In this document: in pieces, positions 26,034 to 36,000 of the stretch
Numbering within the stretch: position 1 is the stretch's first letter
How the letters are laid out: every line of letters starts with the position of its first letter
From: ATX-6F1 sp943369485
GTDB lineage: Bacteria; Cyanobacteriota; Cyanobacteriia; PCC-6307; Cyanobiaceae
Assembly (NCBI GenBank): GCA_943369485.1
Contig: CALRNH020000002.1
Coordinates: 62,001-126,000, forward strand
Length of the DNA stretch: 64,000 nt
Direction: 5' to 3'
Position numbers and translations under genes: made by a program
The notes under the pieces: model-generated
What the model was told of the DNA's origin: nothing
Seen by the model: the letters and a program-made list of their open reading frames with translations, nothing else
Databases searched by the model: none

Positions 26034-27466
26034 GAGGCTTCGTCCACGATCCAGGTGTCCTTGCAGCCGCCCCCCTGGGAGGAGTTGACCACCAAGGAGC
26101 CACGGCGCAGGGCGACGCGGGTGAGGCCCCCGGGGCTGACCCAGGCGTCCTGGCCGCGGAGCACGTAGGGGCGCAGATCCACATGGCACGGATAGAGCTC
26201 CCCTTCACTCAGGGAGGGCACCGTGGAGAGATCCAGCGTGGGCTGGGCAATGAAGTTGCGCGGGTCGGCCTGAATCTTGGCGGCGAAGGAAAGGATCTCC
26301 TCTTCCGTGGAATGCGGTCCGATCAGCATGCCGTAGCCGCCGGCCTCCGCCACTGATTTCACCACCAGCTCCTTGAGGTGGGCCAGCACGTAGGAACGGT
26401 CGTCGTCGCGGGAGCAGATGTAGGTGGGAACGTTCTCGATGATCGGCTCCTCATCAAGGTAGTAACGGATCATTTCCGGCACGTAGGCGTAAATGAGCTT
26501 GTCGTCGGCGACGCCGGTACCCGGGGCATTGGCAATCGCGACCCGTCCAGCCCGGTAGGCCTCCATCAGCCCCCGCACGCCCAGCATCGAATCGCTGCGG
26601 AAGACGGCTGGATCGAGGAAGTCATCGTCGATGCGGCGGTAGATCACATCCACCGCCTCCAGGCCGGCGGTGCTGCGCATCCAAACGCGGTTGCCCTCAC
26701 AGACCAGATCACGGCCCTCCACCAGCTGGATGCCCATCTGCTGGGCCAGGTAGCTGTGCTCGAAGTAGGCGCTGTTGAACACCCCGGGAGTGAGCAGCAC
26801 CACCTTGGGGGAGTCGGTCCAGGGGGCCAGCTCCCGCAGGGTGCGGAGCAGGTGGGAGGCGTAGTCGTCAATCGGTTGCACGGCCCGACCGGCGAACAGG
26901 CTGGGAAACATGCGCTTCATCACGCGCCGGTTCTCCAGGAAATAGGCCACGCCGGAGGGGCAGCGCAGGTTGTCCTCCAGCACCCGCCAGGTGCCCGTGC
27001 CGTCGCGGATCAGATCAAGGCCGGAGATGTGGCACCAGCGGCCCAGGGGGGGCTTGAAGCCGTTCATCTGGGGGCGCCAGCCCTGGGAGCTCTCCACGTC
27101 CTCGCGGGGCACGACGCCGTCGTTCATGATCTTCTGGTCCCCGTAGACGTCGCCCAGAAAGGCGTCGATGGCCTCCAGGCGCTGCACCAGGCCCTTCTCC
27201 AGGAGTTGCCAGGCACTGGTGGCGATCAGGCGGGGCAGCGGATCAAAGGGCAAGATGCGCTCGCTGCCCTTGTCGCCCGAGTCGTTCAGGCGGAAGGTGG
27301 CCCCCAAGCGCTTGAGCAGGATGCCCGCCGCCGCGTGGCTGGTGTTGAGCTGATCGAGCCCCAGCTGACCGAGGGAGGAGAGCAGGGGCTGGAGGGCCGT
27401 GCGCGGCTCGGAGGTGGCGCTGAAGTATTCGTCGTAGCCCTTGTGGGGCCTGTAATCCGTGAACAT
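26027..27466 (-). CDS. Circularly permuted ATP-grasp protein (DUF404/DUF407)
   Basis: 479 residues, first gene of the operon. Segments typical of the family include LPFDPLPRLI, GTWRVLEDNLRCPSGVAYFL, the VVKSVAEAGGYGMLIGPHST stretch and, at the end, SLVVNSSQGGGCKDTWIVD. These proteins are predicted to form peptide or amide bonds through acyl-phosphate intermediates. The substrate is unknown. No signal peptide. The promoter should lie in 27467-27672, shared with a divergent PilZ gene. Confidence 0.9.
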   Translation of the reverse strand: MFTDYRPHKGYDEYFSATSEPRTALQPLLSSLGQLGLDQLNTSHAAAGILLKRLGATFRLNDSGDKGSERILPFDPLPRLIATSAWQLLEKGLVQRLEAIDAFLGDVYGDQKIMNDGVVPREDVESSQGWRPQMNGFKPPLGRWCHISGLDLIRDGTGTWRVLEDNLRCPSGVAYFLENRRVMKRMFPSLFAGRAVQPIDDYASHLLRTLRELAPWTDSPKVVLLTPGVFNSAYFEHSYLAQQMGIQLVEGRDLVCEGNRVWMRSTAGLEAVDVIYRRIDDDFLDPAVFRSDSMLGVRGLMEAYRAGRVAIANAPGTGVADDKLIYAYVPEMIRYYLDEEPIIENVPTYICSRDDDRSYVLAHLKELVVKSVAEAGGYGMLIGPHSTEEEILSFAAKIQADPRNFIAQPTLDLSTVPSLSEGELYPCHVDLRPYVLRGQDAWVSPGGLTRVALRRGSLVVNSSQGGGCKDTWIVDEASC

Positions 27467-27672
27467 GGAGGCCCTGCGCAGGTCGTGATCATGAACAGCG
27501 GTGGGACCCGCTCCGGTGACCGTTGATACGAAACAGGGGGGTTTGCGGGCCTGTTGTCAAGTCTGCCGATGGGGTGGAAGAGTCCCTGGCGTTACCTGGC
27601 GACAAGTGTAGACACCGTTAATGTTGGTGAGATGAAGCGCGCTCAGCTGCTCATTCTTTGACAGTGCTCGGC
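27467..27672. promoter_or_regulatory. Divergent intergenic region, ATP-grasp operon / PilZ gene
   Basis: 206 bases between two start codons pointing apart; it must hold both promoters. I see no convincing -10/-35 pair, NtcA box or palindrome. Confidence 0.4.
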
Positions 27673-28107
27673 ATGCTCACCACTGTGATCGAACCCACCC
27701 TCTCAAACCCATTGACCCAGGTCCCTGGCGATGGTTTTGAGGCGGGCCTATCCCTGAAGCCTGGGTCAACAGCAGTTGCGGGCGACGACCGCCGCGAGCA
27801 TTTCCGTAACGCCATTGAGGTCACCAAGCCCATTTCCCTGGCCCTGGCGTCCGCGGATGGGCAGGTGATCGGGCCCTGGTTCTCGGCCGACATCCTCGAC
27901 CTGAGCGCCGGAGGGCTCTGCCTGGTGCTGACCACTGGTCAGGAGTTTGAGCCCGTCAACCGCCTGGTGCTCAACCTCAGCAGCCAGCCGGGCTTCGGTG
28001 TGGAGCAGCTCCCAGTAAGCCTGCGCTGGTATGTCAATGGCGGATTTCTGGTGAGCCTCGGAGTGGGCTTTGATCAACCGTTGGATCCCCTCCCTCCGCT
28101 GGCCTGA
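27673..28107 (+). CDS. PilZ domain protein, predicted c-di-GMP receptor
   Basis: 144 residues from the ATG at 27673 (a TTG lies at 27658). The c-di-GMP-binding signature is visible: arginines in DDRREHFRN near residue 43 and the downstream DLSAGG near residue 83 in a D/NxSxxG motif. The domain fills most of the protein, with no output domain attached. It is divergent from the operon encoding a GGDEF enzyme, so the two may form a local c-di-GMP circuit. Confidence 0.8.
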   Translation: MLTTVIEPTLSNPLTQVPGDGFEAGLSLKPGSTAVAGDDRREHFRNAIEVTKPISLALASADGQVIGPWFSADILDLSAGGLCLVLTTGQEFEPVNRLVLNLSSQPGFGVEQLPVSLRWYVNGGFLVSLGVGFDQPLDPLPPLA

Positions 28108-28119
28108 ATGGGCTGACTG

Positions 28120-28944
28120 TTAAAGGGCCACTTCCCGGGTGGATTTGAAGAAGATCGACTTCGGGTCGAAGGCCTTCACCTGACGGGTGAGGGCCTCGAA
28201 ACCGATCGGGACGCAGTCCTGGGAGGGATCCCGGGGGCAGAGATTGGGCACCAGCTCGGAGCCAGCCGCCGCCTTGGAGTCGTAGGACCAGCGCAGGCTG
28301 CGGCCCCCGAAGAGGTTCTGCTTCGGCGGCTTGGTCAGGGTGGGGATCAGCAGGTCGAAACTGGCGGCCTGGAAGCGTCCGGCCGGCAGGCGCACCAGCA
28401 GGTTGCGACTGAGCTTCTCGCCAGGATGGATCACATCGTCGAGGAACAGCCAGCCGGTGGAGAGGGTGCGGCCCTGCTCGGCGGGGGCGAAGCGCTCGGC
28501 CCGGTCCTGGGGTCCGAGCAGATAGAGCACTTCGGTGGCACGATCGGCGAAGTCCGGATCCTCGCCTCTCTGCTGCAGGCGGATCCCCTTGAGCTGCCAC
28601 ACGCTGGGGAGCAGGTAGAGGATGCGGCTGCTGGAGTTGGCGGCGGTGATCTCCAGCTCCAGCTCCAGGTTGGCCTGGCCTGCGATCTGGGTTGGCCGCA
28701 GTTTGCGGCTGGGGCTCACCGTGACCTGGAGACTGAGGCTGGCGGGTGCCATGTCGGGCACCAGGATCTCCTTCCAGATGAAGGTGTAGGCCCCCCAGGT
28801 GGCGGCCACGACGATGCCGATCGACTGGATCCAGTTGTGCAGATGGTTCGAGCGCACCCAGGAGGGCACCGGGTCCTTGGGCGTTGCAGGGCTTGCCGCC
28901 ACGGCGGGGGCCGTGGGCGCCGGCGTCGGGTCGGGCTCCGCCAT
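28120..28944 (-). CDS. Membrane-anchored protein of unknown function
   Basis: 274 residues. A proline/alanine-rich N-terminus, one membrane span near residues 38-58 (IQSIGIVVAATWGAYTFIW), then a soluble beta-rich domain that probably lies outside the membrane. Not recognised. It is the last gene of the TPR-CHAT operon, 3 bases after the metallopeptidase-like gene, and convergent with the PilZ gene. Confidence 0.65.
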   Translation of the reverse strand: MAEPDPTPAPTAPAVAASPATPKDPVPSWVRSNHLHNWIQSIGIVVAATWGAYTFIWKEILVPDMAPASLSLQVTVSPSRKLRPTQIAGQANLELELEITAANSSSRILYLLPSVWQLKGIRLQQRGEDPDFADRATEVLYLLGPQDRAERFAPAEQGRTLSTGWLFLDDVIHPGEKLSRNLLVRLPAGRFQAASFDLLIPTLTKPPKQNLFGGRSLRWSYDSKAAAGSELVPNLCPRDPSQDCVPIGFEALTRQVKAFDPKSIFFKSTREVAL

Positions 28945-28947
28945 CGC

Positions 28948-29802
28948 TCAGGGACGGGCCGCGGCGAAGACTTCTCCGACACGGCGGGGACAGCGCAGGG
29001 GTTTGCGGCAGGTCACGTTCAGGGCGTCGCTGACGCTGCTGAGGGCGCGGTCGGGCTCCTTGCCCAGCTCGCCCAGCAACTTGGGATCGCTGACGCGGTC
29101 GGTCGCAAGGCCGTCCATGGCCGATGCGGTGCAGGGGGAGCCGGTGGCGCCGAAGCCGCTGAGCAGGGCATAGGCCCGCTGGCTGCGGGTGCCCTGGGTG
29201 GCCGCATCGGTGCTGGCGAAGGCGGTGCGGGCCGGGGAGAGCCGCTGGGCGGAGGTGCTGGGTTTGAGGCCGGGGCTCGAATCCAGCAGCACCCCTGCCA
29301 GGCAGATGGCCTGAAGGTTGAGGGCCGGCCCCGGGCTGGCGGTGCCGACGCTTTGCCGGGAGAGGAAGGCCTGGCCCAGGCCGGTGGCGACCCAGTAGGC
29401 GAGGCCCCAGGAGCCGTAGCGCTCCCGTTCACCGCTCAGCCCTTTCGGGTCCAGCAGCAGTTCGCCGCTGGCGGGGCAGTACAGGGCGCTGGTGTCGGCG
29501 CTGGCGCCCCGGGCGCTGGGGCAGCTGGCCAGGAGGCCGTCGGCGGAGCTGACCAGCCGCGGGGTCGGCCAGGGCACGGCGGCGGTGGCCGGATCGCTCT
29601 TCCAGGCCTGCCGCAGGGGGCCGCTAACGGCGACCACGGCGGCCTCCAAGTCGGCAGCGGTGCTGGGGACGGCGCCAACCGGTGGGGCCAGCACGGCACC
29701 GGAGGCTGCGCTCAGCAGCAGTGCGGAGATCAGGAACCCGGGGGCGGAGGTCGGAGCCACGGCGGGGAGGGACGGGACCCGTTCAGTGTGTTCGCTGCTC
29801 AA
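28948..29802 (-). CDS. Degenerate YpfJ-type metallopeptidase homologue, secreted
   Basis: 284 residues from a TTG that overlaps the CHAT gene stop (TTGA); a hydrophobic N-terminal segment (residues ~23-43) looks like a signal peptide. ALYCPASGELLLDP, LNLQAICLAGVLLD and SQRAYALLSGFGATGSPC match in order the FYCPxDxxxYLD, LQADCxAGxW and SAQRxxWFxxGF...C segments of neutral zinc metallopeptidases (YpfJ family). The HExxH position reads as VATGLGQA and the LQADC aspartate is lost, so it should be inactive. Family link is my pattern match, not a search. Confidence 0.55.
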   Translation of the reverse strand: MSSEHTERVPSLPAVAPTSAPGFLISALLLSAASGAVLAPPVGAVPSTAADLEAAVVAVSGPLRQAWKSDPATAAVPWPTPRLVSSADGLLASCPSARGASADTSALYCPASGELLLDPKGLSGERERYGSWGLAYWVATGLGQAFLSRQSVGTASPGPALNLQAICLAGVLLDSSPGLKPSTSAQRLSPARTAFASTDAATQGTRSQRAYALLSGFGATGSPCTASAMDGLATDRVSDPKLLGELGKEPDRALSSVSDALNVTCRKPLRCPRRVGEVFAAARP

Positions 29803-32800
29803 AGCCCCGGCAACGGAGCGTCATCGCCGGTGAGCTGCCAGGCGGCCCAATACTTGTGATCGCGCCAGTCGCGCACGGGAGGGTTGTTGCGGAATTCCTC
29901 CTGCACCTGAACGAGGGCGTCCATGCGTCCCTTGCCGGCTTTGAGGAGGTCGTAGTAGCGGCGCATGAACTGGGCGGTGGCGGCATCGTCGACCTTCCAG
30001 AGGGATAGGAGTGTGGAGCGGGCGCCGGCGACGGTGAGGGCCCGCTGCAGCCCGTAGACCCCTTCCCCGCCCTGGACGGTGCCGGAGCCGGTGTCGCAGG
30101 CGGAGAGGACGACGAGCTGGGTGCCGTCGAGCTGGAGCTGGGCGGCCTCCTTGGCGGTGAGGTAGCCGTCATCGGCTGAGGATCTGGATCGGGAGGCCGC
30201 TGCTGGGGGATTCCGCTGATTGGGAAGGCCACTGAGGTTGGCGCCCGCCAGCACGAGGCCGGAATCGAGCAGCGGATCACCGCCGGTGGCGGCGGGCAGG
30301 AAAAAGCCATGGCTGGCCACGTGCAGCACCCTGGGCCCGCGGGCGTTGTCGAGGGCGCTGGCGGTGGCGGCGGATCCCTCGATCAGGCGTGCGCGGAGCT
30401 GATCGGCCACCTGCTGGCCCTCCTTGGCGGCGGCTGGCAGGGTGGCCCAGGGTCTGGCACCACCGAAATCGGGACCGGCGACAACGAGGGGGCGCTGGCT
30501 GCTGGGGGGTGGATCGGTGGGAAGGAGATCACGGCCACTGGTGAGCAGGCGCAGCTGCACGGTCTGCACCAGGCGCTGGCTGGGGTTGCGGGGATCGGAG
30601 AGGGCGGCGTAGGGGATGCGGTTGAGTTCGCCGTCGGGGGAGAGGAACCAGCGGCGGCGACCGGCGAGCTGGGGCAGCAGGGGGTTGAGCACCTTGGCGG
30701 TGACCTGCTGCCAGAGGGGATCGGCGGGACGCTCGCCCTTTTCGCTGACGGCCAGGGCCTCGCGGATGGGCGGATCGATGGCACTGGCGGGCCCCAGGTC
30801 GGTGGCGGTGATGGCGCCCGTGGGTTGAAGGACAAGGGCGAGGTAGCGGGGTTCTCCCCAACGCTGGGCCTCGCTGGCCCGTCCGTCGTAGGGCTGGAAG
30901 CGCTGGAACTCGATCAGCACACCATCGGAAGGCAGGGCCCGGGCCACGGCAGCGGGTTCCACCAGGCGGGGCTGGAGGGCGGGGAGCTGGCGGTAGAGCT
31001 GCTGCTCGAGCTGCTGGCGCTGGTCCTGGAGGGCCTGGCGCTGGGCGGCGGGCAGACCGACGTTGGCCAGGCGTCCGGTGAGGTCGGCGATCTGCTGGCT
31101 GAGGGCCTGCTGGGGCCCAGGGGCGCGGGCCAGCAGGGCCTGGCGGCGTTCGATGTCCTGGAGAAGGCCGTGGCGGTTGAGGCGTGTGAACAGGGCGAGG
31201 TCGGAGCCGGCGGGGGAGCGTCCGGCGTAGCTGTAGGCGATTTCCCAGGCGTTGCCGAGGGAGCGGATCTGGGGGAGGCGCCTGGATTCGGGGAGGAGGG
31301 GGATTTCGCGCTGGAGAAAGAGGGTCTGGCCGCGGATGCCCTGACGCAGCAGGGGTTCGGCCCGGGCGGAGGCCCCCTGGCCGTCGTAGAGCAGGGCCAG
31401 GTTGACCACGGCCAGGGCCACGCTCGGATGCTCCGGGCCGAGGAGTTTGTCCTGGATGGCCAGGGCGCGGAGGTACAGGGGCTCGGCCTGGGCCGTCTTG
31501 CCTTGTTTCTTGTACAGAAGCGCCAGATTGTTGAGATAGCTGGCCGTGGACGGGTGCCCCGCACCCAGGAGCTTGTCGTTGATGGCGATGGCCCTGAGGT
31601 AGAGCGGTTCGGCCTTGGCGAAGTCCCCCCGCTCCAGGTAGCGCAGGGCCAGGTTGTTGAGGGCGAGCGCCGTGGTGGTGTCCTCCGGCCCCTGCATTTT
31701 TTCGTTGATGGCCAGGGCCCGCAGCAGCAGGGGCTCCGCCCGCCCGGGGGAACCGATGCGGTCGTAGAGCACCCCGAGGTTGTTGAGGACCCGCGCCGTG
31801 AGGGGGTGGTCAGGGCCCAGGGAGGCTTCGATGATCGCCAGGGCCTCCTGGAAGGCCGCTTCCGCCTTGCTGGCGGCCCCCTGATCCAGCAGCAGCAGCC
31901 CCACGTTGCTGAGGGTCAGCCCGATCTCGGGATGGCGTGGTCCGAGCGCATTGCGCTGGATGACCAGGGCCCGCTCGAACAGGGGCACCGCCTTGGCGTA
32001 GTTCGCCTGGTTGACGTAGAGGAGGGCGAGGTTCTTGAGGGCCAGGGCCGTGTCGGGGTGGTTGGCACCCTGGGCCTTCTCCATGCCCGCGAGAGCGCGG
32101 AGGTAAAAGGCTTCTGCCTTGGGAAAGTCGCCTTTGCTGTCGTAGAGGGCGGCGAGGTTGTTGAGGTACTTGGTGGTGATCGGGTGCTGGGGGCCGAGGC
32201 TGGTCTCGCTGATGCGCAGGGCACGGGAGAAGAGGGCTTCGGCCTGGTCGTATGCGCTGGTGTTCTTGTAAAGCAGGCCGAGGGTGGCCAGGGTGACGGC
32301 CGTGTCGGGATGATCGGGCCCCGGGGTCCGCTCACGGATCGCCAGCGCCCGCTTCAGCAGAGGTTCAGCGCGGTCGTAGGCGGCCCGGTTGATCAGCAGC
32401 AGGCCCAGGTTGTTGAGCAGGTTGGCCGTGGCGGGGTGCTCGGGGCCGAGACCCTTCTCCTGGATCGCCAGGGCCCGCAGGTAGAGCGGTTCGGCCTGGG
32501 CGGCCCGGCCCTGCACGTCGTAGAGGGCCGCCAGGTTGTTGAGCGCTGTGGCCGTGTCGAGATGGCTTGGTCCATTGGCCTGCTCGCTGATGGCCAGGGC
32601 GCGCAGGTAGAGGGCTTCGGCCCGGGGGTAGGCCCCCTGGGCCTTGACCAGGTTGGCCAGGGCCGAGAGGGCGACGGCGGTGGTGGGGTGGTTCGGACCA
32701 ACCTGTGTTTCGACCGTGACCAGGATCCGCTCCCACAGGGCCGCAGCCGCCACGAAGTCCCCCCGGGCCTCCAGGGCTCGGGCCTCCTCCACGGCGGTCT

Positions 32801-32960
32801 TCAACTCTGAGAGCTCGATGGCCGCGGGTTGACCCGTTGCCTGGGCCAGCCTGATTGCCGGCGAATCCACCCTGGCCCAGGCTCCGGGGGCCAGCAGAAG
32901 CGCGGCCAGGGCCACACCGGGCCAGAGGCCCCATGGCCGCAGGGGGCGGGTTGCGTCCAT
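29799..32960 (-). CDS. TPR-CHAT protein 1
   Basis: About 1053 residues. ATG at 32960 has a GGAG site and leads directly into a signal peptide; a GTG at 33017 overlapping the previous stop (GTGA) is the alternative. About a dozen 42-residue kinesin-light-chain-type TPRs follow (pattern LGPxHPxTAxxLNNLAxLY). The C-terminal ~350 residues are a CHAT caspase-like domain with catalytic-type His near 884 (HVASHGF) and Cys near 955 (LSACDT). CHAT proteases process specific protein partners in other systems; the partner here is unknown. The signal peptide suggests a periplasmic or surface location. Confidence 0.88.
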   Translation of the reverse strand: MDATRPLRPWGLWPGVALAALLLAPGAWARVDSPAIRLAQATGQPAAIELSELKTAVEEARALEARGDFVAAAALWERILVTVETQVGPNHPTTAVALSALANLVKAQGAYPRAEALYLRALAISEQANGPSHLDTATALNNLAALYDVQGRAAQAEPLYLRALAIQEKGLGPEHPATANLLNNLGLLLINRAAYDRAEPLLKRALAIRERTPGPDHPDTAVTLATLGLLYKNTSAYDQAEALFSRALRISETSLGPQHPITTKYLNNLAALYDSKGDFPKAEAFYLRALAGMEKAQGANHPDTALALKNLALLYVNQANYAKAVPLFERALVIQRNALGPRHPEIGLTLSNVGLLLLDQGAASKAEAAFQEALAIIEASLGPDHPLTARVLNNLGVLYDRIGSPGRAEPLLLRALAINEKMQGPEDTTTALALNNLALRYLERGDFAKAEPLYLRAIAINDKLLGAGHPSTASYLNNLALLYKKQGKTAQAEPLYLRALAIQDKLLGPEHPSVALAVVNLALLYDGQGASARAEPLLRQGIRGQTLFLQREIPLLPESRRLPQIRSLGNAWEIAYSYAGRSPAGSDLALFTRLNRHGLLQDIERRQALLARAPGPQQALSQQIADLTGRLANVGLPAAQRQALQDQRQQLEQQLYRQLPALQPRLVEPAAVARALPSDGVLIEFQRFQPYDGRASEAQRWGEPRYLALVLQPTGAITATDLGPASAIDPPIREALAVSEKGERPADPLWQQVTAKVLNPLLPQLAGRRRWFLSPDGELNRIPYAALSDPRNPSQRLVQTVQLRLLTSGRDLLPTDPPPSSQRPLVVAGPDFGGARPWATLPAAAKEGQQVADQLRARLIEGSAATASALDNARGPRVLHVASHGFFLPAATGGDPLLDSGLVLAGANLSGLPNQRNPPAAASRSRSSADDGYLTAKEAAQLQLDGTQLVVLSACDTGSGTVQGGEGVYGLQRALTVAGARSTLLSLWKVDDAATAQFMRRYYDLLKAGKGRMDALVQVQEEFRNNPPVRDWRDHKYWAAWQLTGDDAPLPGL

Positions 32961-33013
32961 GCCGCGCTCCAGGCAGGGGGCGCCTGGGAGTCTGAACGGC
33001 TTTGCGGAAACGA

Positions 33014-36000
33014 TCACAGAGCAGGCAACGGTGCGTCATCGCCCGTGAGCTGCCAGGCGGCCCAGTAATTGGGATCCTTCCAGGCCCGGATCTTCGGGGT
33101 GGTGCGGAACTCCTCCTGCACCGCCACCAGGGCCTGCATGGGTCCTGCGCCGGCCTGCAGTCGTTCGTAGAAGCGCTGCATGAAGTAAGCGGTGGCGGCG
33201 TCGTCGACTTTCCAGAGGGAGAGCAGGGTGGCGCGGGCCCCGGCCACGGTGAGGGCCCGTTGGAGGCCGTAGACACCCTCGCCGCTCTCGAAGCGGCCGG
33301 CGGCGGTGTCGCAGGCGGAGAGCACCACCAGGCGGGTGCCGTCCAGCTGCAGCTGGGCCGCCTCCTTGGCGGTGAGGTAGCCGTCGTCGCGCCCAGCCCT
33401 GGCGTTGTTGGCCCCCGCCAGCACGAGGCCGCTGAGCAGCAGGGGGTCGCCCCCCCGGGCGGGGGGGCTGCGGAAGAAACCGTGGCTGGCCACGTGCAGC
33501 AGCCGGGGGCCGCGGGCCCCCTGAAGCGCGGCGACGCTGGCGGCCTTGCCCTCGAGAAGTTCGGCGCCGATCTGGGTGGCCACCTGGGTGCCCTCACGGG
33601 CCGTGAAGGGAAGGGCCGACCAGGGGGTGGCCCCGCCGAAATCGGGGTTGGCGAGCACCAGGGGGCGCCCGGGAGGGGCCGTATCGGTTGGTGATGCCTT
33701 GGCGATCAGATCCCTGCCGCTGGTGAGCAGACGCAGAGCGATGGCCTGGGGCAGGCGCTTGCCGGGCTGCCCTGGGGCGGGCAGGGCGGCGAAGGGGAGG
33801 CGGTTGAGCTCGGCGTCGGGGGAGAGGAACCAGCGGCGGCGGCCGATGAGCTGGCGCTGGAGGGGGGAGAAGAGGGCGTCGACGAGCTGCTGCCAGAGGG
33901 GCTCGGCGGGCTCGATCCCGCGCTCAGCGATGGCGAGGGCCCGGGCGACGAGACGGTCGATGGGGGCTGCCGGCCCGAGATCGACGCTGGTGATGGCCCC
34001 GGAGGGCTGAAGCACCAGGGCGAGGTAGCGGGGCTCTCCCCAGCGGCGATCAGCCTTCCGGCGGCCGTCGTAGGGGCGGAAGCGCTGGAACTCGACCAGC
34101 ACACCATCGGCTGGGAGGGCCCGGGCCACCTGGGCAGGGCTGACGAGCTGGGGGGTGAGGGCGGGGAGCTGGCGATAGAGCTCCTGCTCGAGCTGCTGCC
34201 GCCGTTCCTGGAGGGCGGTTCGCTGGGGGGCGCCCAGGGAGAGGTTGGAGAGCTTGGCGGTGACGGAAGCCAGGCGGAGGCTGAGCTCCCGCTGGGGGCC
34301 GGGGGCGCGGGCCAGCAGGGCCTGGCGCCGTTCGATGTCCTGCAGGAGACCGTGGCGGTTCAGGCGGCTGAACAGGGCCAGGTCGGTGCCGGCGGCGGAG
34401 CGGCCGGAGAAGGTGTAGGCGGCCTCCCAGGCGTTGCCGAGGGTGCGGAGCTGGCTCTGGCGCTGGGCCTCCGGCAGCAGGGGAAGCTCGCGCTGCAGGA
34501 AGAGGGTCTGGCCACGGATGCCCTGGCGCAGCAGGCCGATGGCGCTTGCCTCCGCCCCCCGGTTCGTCTGGAGCACCGCCAGGTTGATCTGGGCGCGGGC
34601 GCTGTCCGGATGGTCCGGGCCCAGGCGCCGCAGCTGGATGGCCAGGGCCCGCTCCAGCAGGGGTTCGGCCTCGGCGGCGGCGCCCCGCTCCGCCAGGCGC
34701 AGGGCCAGGTTGTTGAGGGCGAGTGCGGTGTCGGGGTGGCCTGGGCCCAGGGTTTTCTCCCGGATCGCCAGGGAGCGGCGGAACAGGGCTTCCGCCTGGG
34801 CCCCGTCGCCCCGGCGCTCCAGCAACGCGCCCAGGTTGTTGAGGGAGAGGGCCGTGCCTGGGTGGTTGGGGCCGAGGGCCCGCTCGCGGATGGCCAGGGC
34901 CCGGCGGGCGAGGGGTTCGGCCTCGGCGGTGCGGCCCTGGTCGCTGAGCAGTTCGCTGAGGTTGTCGAGGGAGGCGGCGGTGTCGGGATGGGTGGCTCCC
35001 AGGGCCTTCTCTCGGATCGCCAGGGCGCGCCGGTAGCCCGTTTCCGCCCGGGGGGCATCACCGCGGCTACGGGCGAGGGCCGCCAGGTTGTTGAGGGCGT
35101 TGGCGGTGTCGGGGTGCTGGGGGCCGAGGGCCTTCTCACGGATCGCCAGCACCCTCTGATATAGCGGCTCCGCCCGGGACAGGAGCCCCTGGGTGTCCAA
35201 CAGCAGGGCCAGGTTGTTGAGGGAGGTGGCGGTGTTGGGGTGGTCAGGCCCGAGGGCCGCCTCGTTGCTGGATAGGGAGCGCTCATAGAGGGCCTGGGCG
35301 CCGGCGTAGTCCCCCCGCTCCTGCAGCAGCAGGGCCAGGTTGCTGAGGGTGACGGCCGTTTCGGGGTGGCCGGGCCCCAGTACTTGCTCCCGGATCGCCA
35401 GGGCGCGGCGGTAGAGGGGTTCGGCCTGCTCCGACAGGCCCCGGTTGGCCAGCAGCAGGGCCAGGTTGTTGAGGGTGCCGGCGGTGAGGGGATGGCTGGG
35501 CCCCAGGGCCTGCTCCTGGATCGCCAGGGCCCGCCGGTAGAGGGGCTCGGCCTTGGCGTAGAGCCCCTGGGCATCCAGCAGGGCCGCCAGGTTGTTGAGG
35601 GAGCTGGCGGTGGCGGGATCGCTGGGGCCGAGGGCCTTCTCCCGGATCGCCAGGGCGCGGCGATAGAGGGGTTCGGCCCTGGCATAGAGCCCCTGGCCAT
35701 CGAAGAGGGCGGCCAGGTTGTTGAGGGCCTGGGCCGTGTCCGGGTGGTTCGGGCCGACGGTCTTCTCCCGGATGGCCAGGGCCCGCTGGAACAGGGGCTC
35801 GGCCTTGGCGTAGAGCCCCTGGGCATAGAAGAGCTCCGCCAGGTTGTTGAGGGTGGTGGCCAGGCTCGGGTGCTGGGACCCCAGGAGCCGCTCCCGCACC
35901 TTCAGGACCCGGAGGTAGTGGGGTTCAGCTTTGGCGTAGGCACCGGCCTTCACCGTCAGGGCCGCCACGTTGTTGAGGGCCGCCAGGGTGTCCGGATGCT

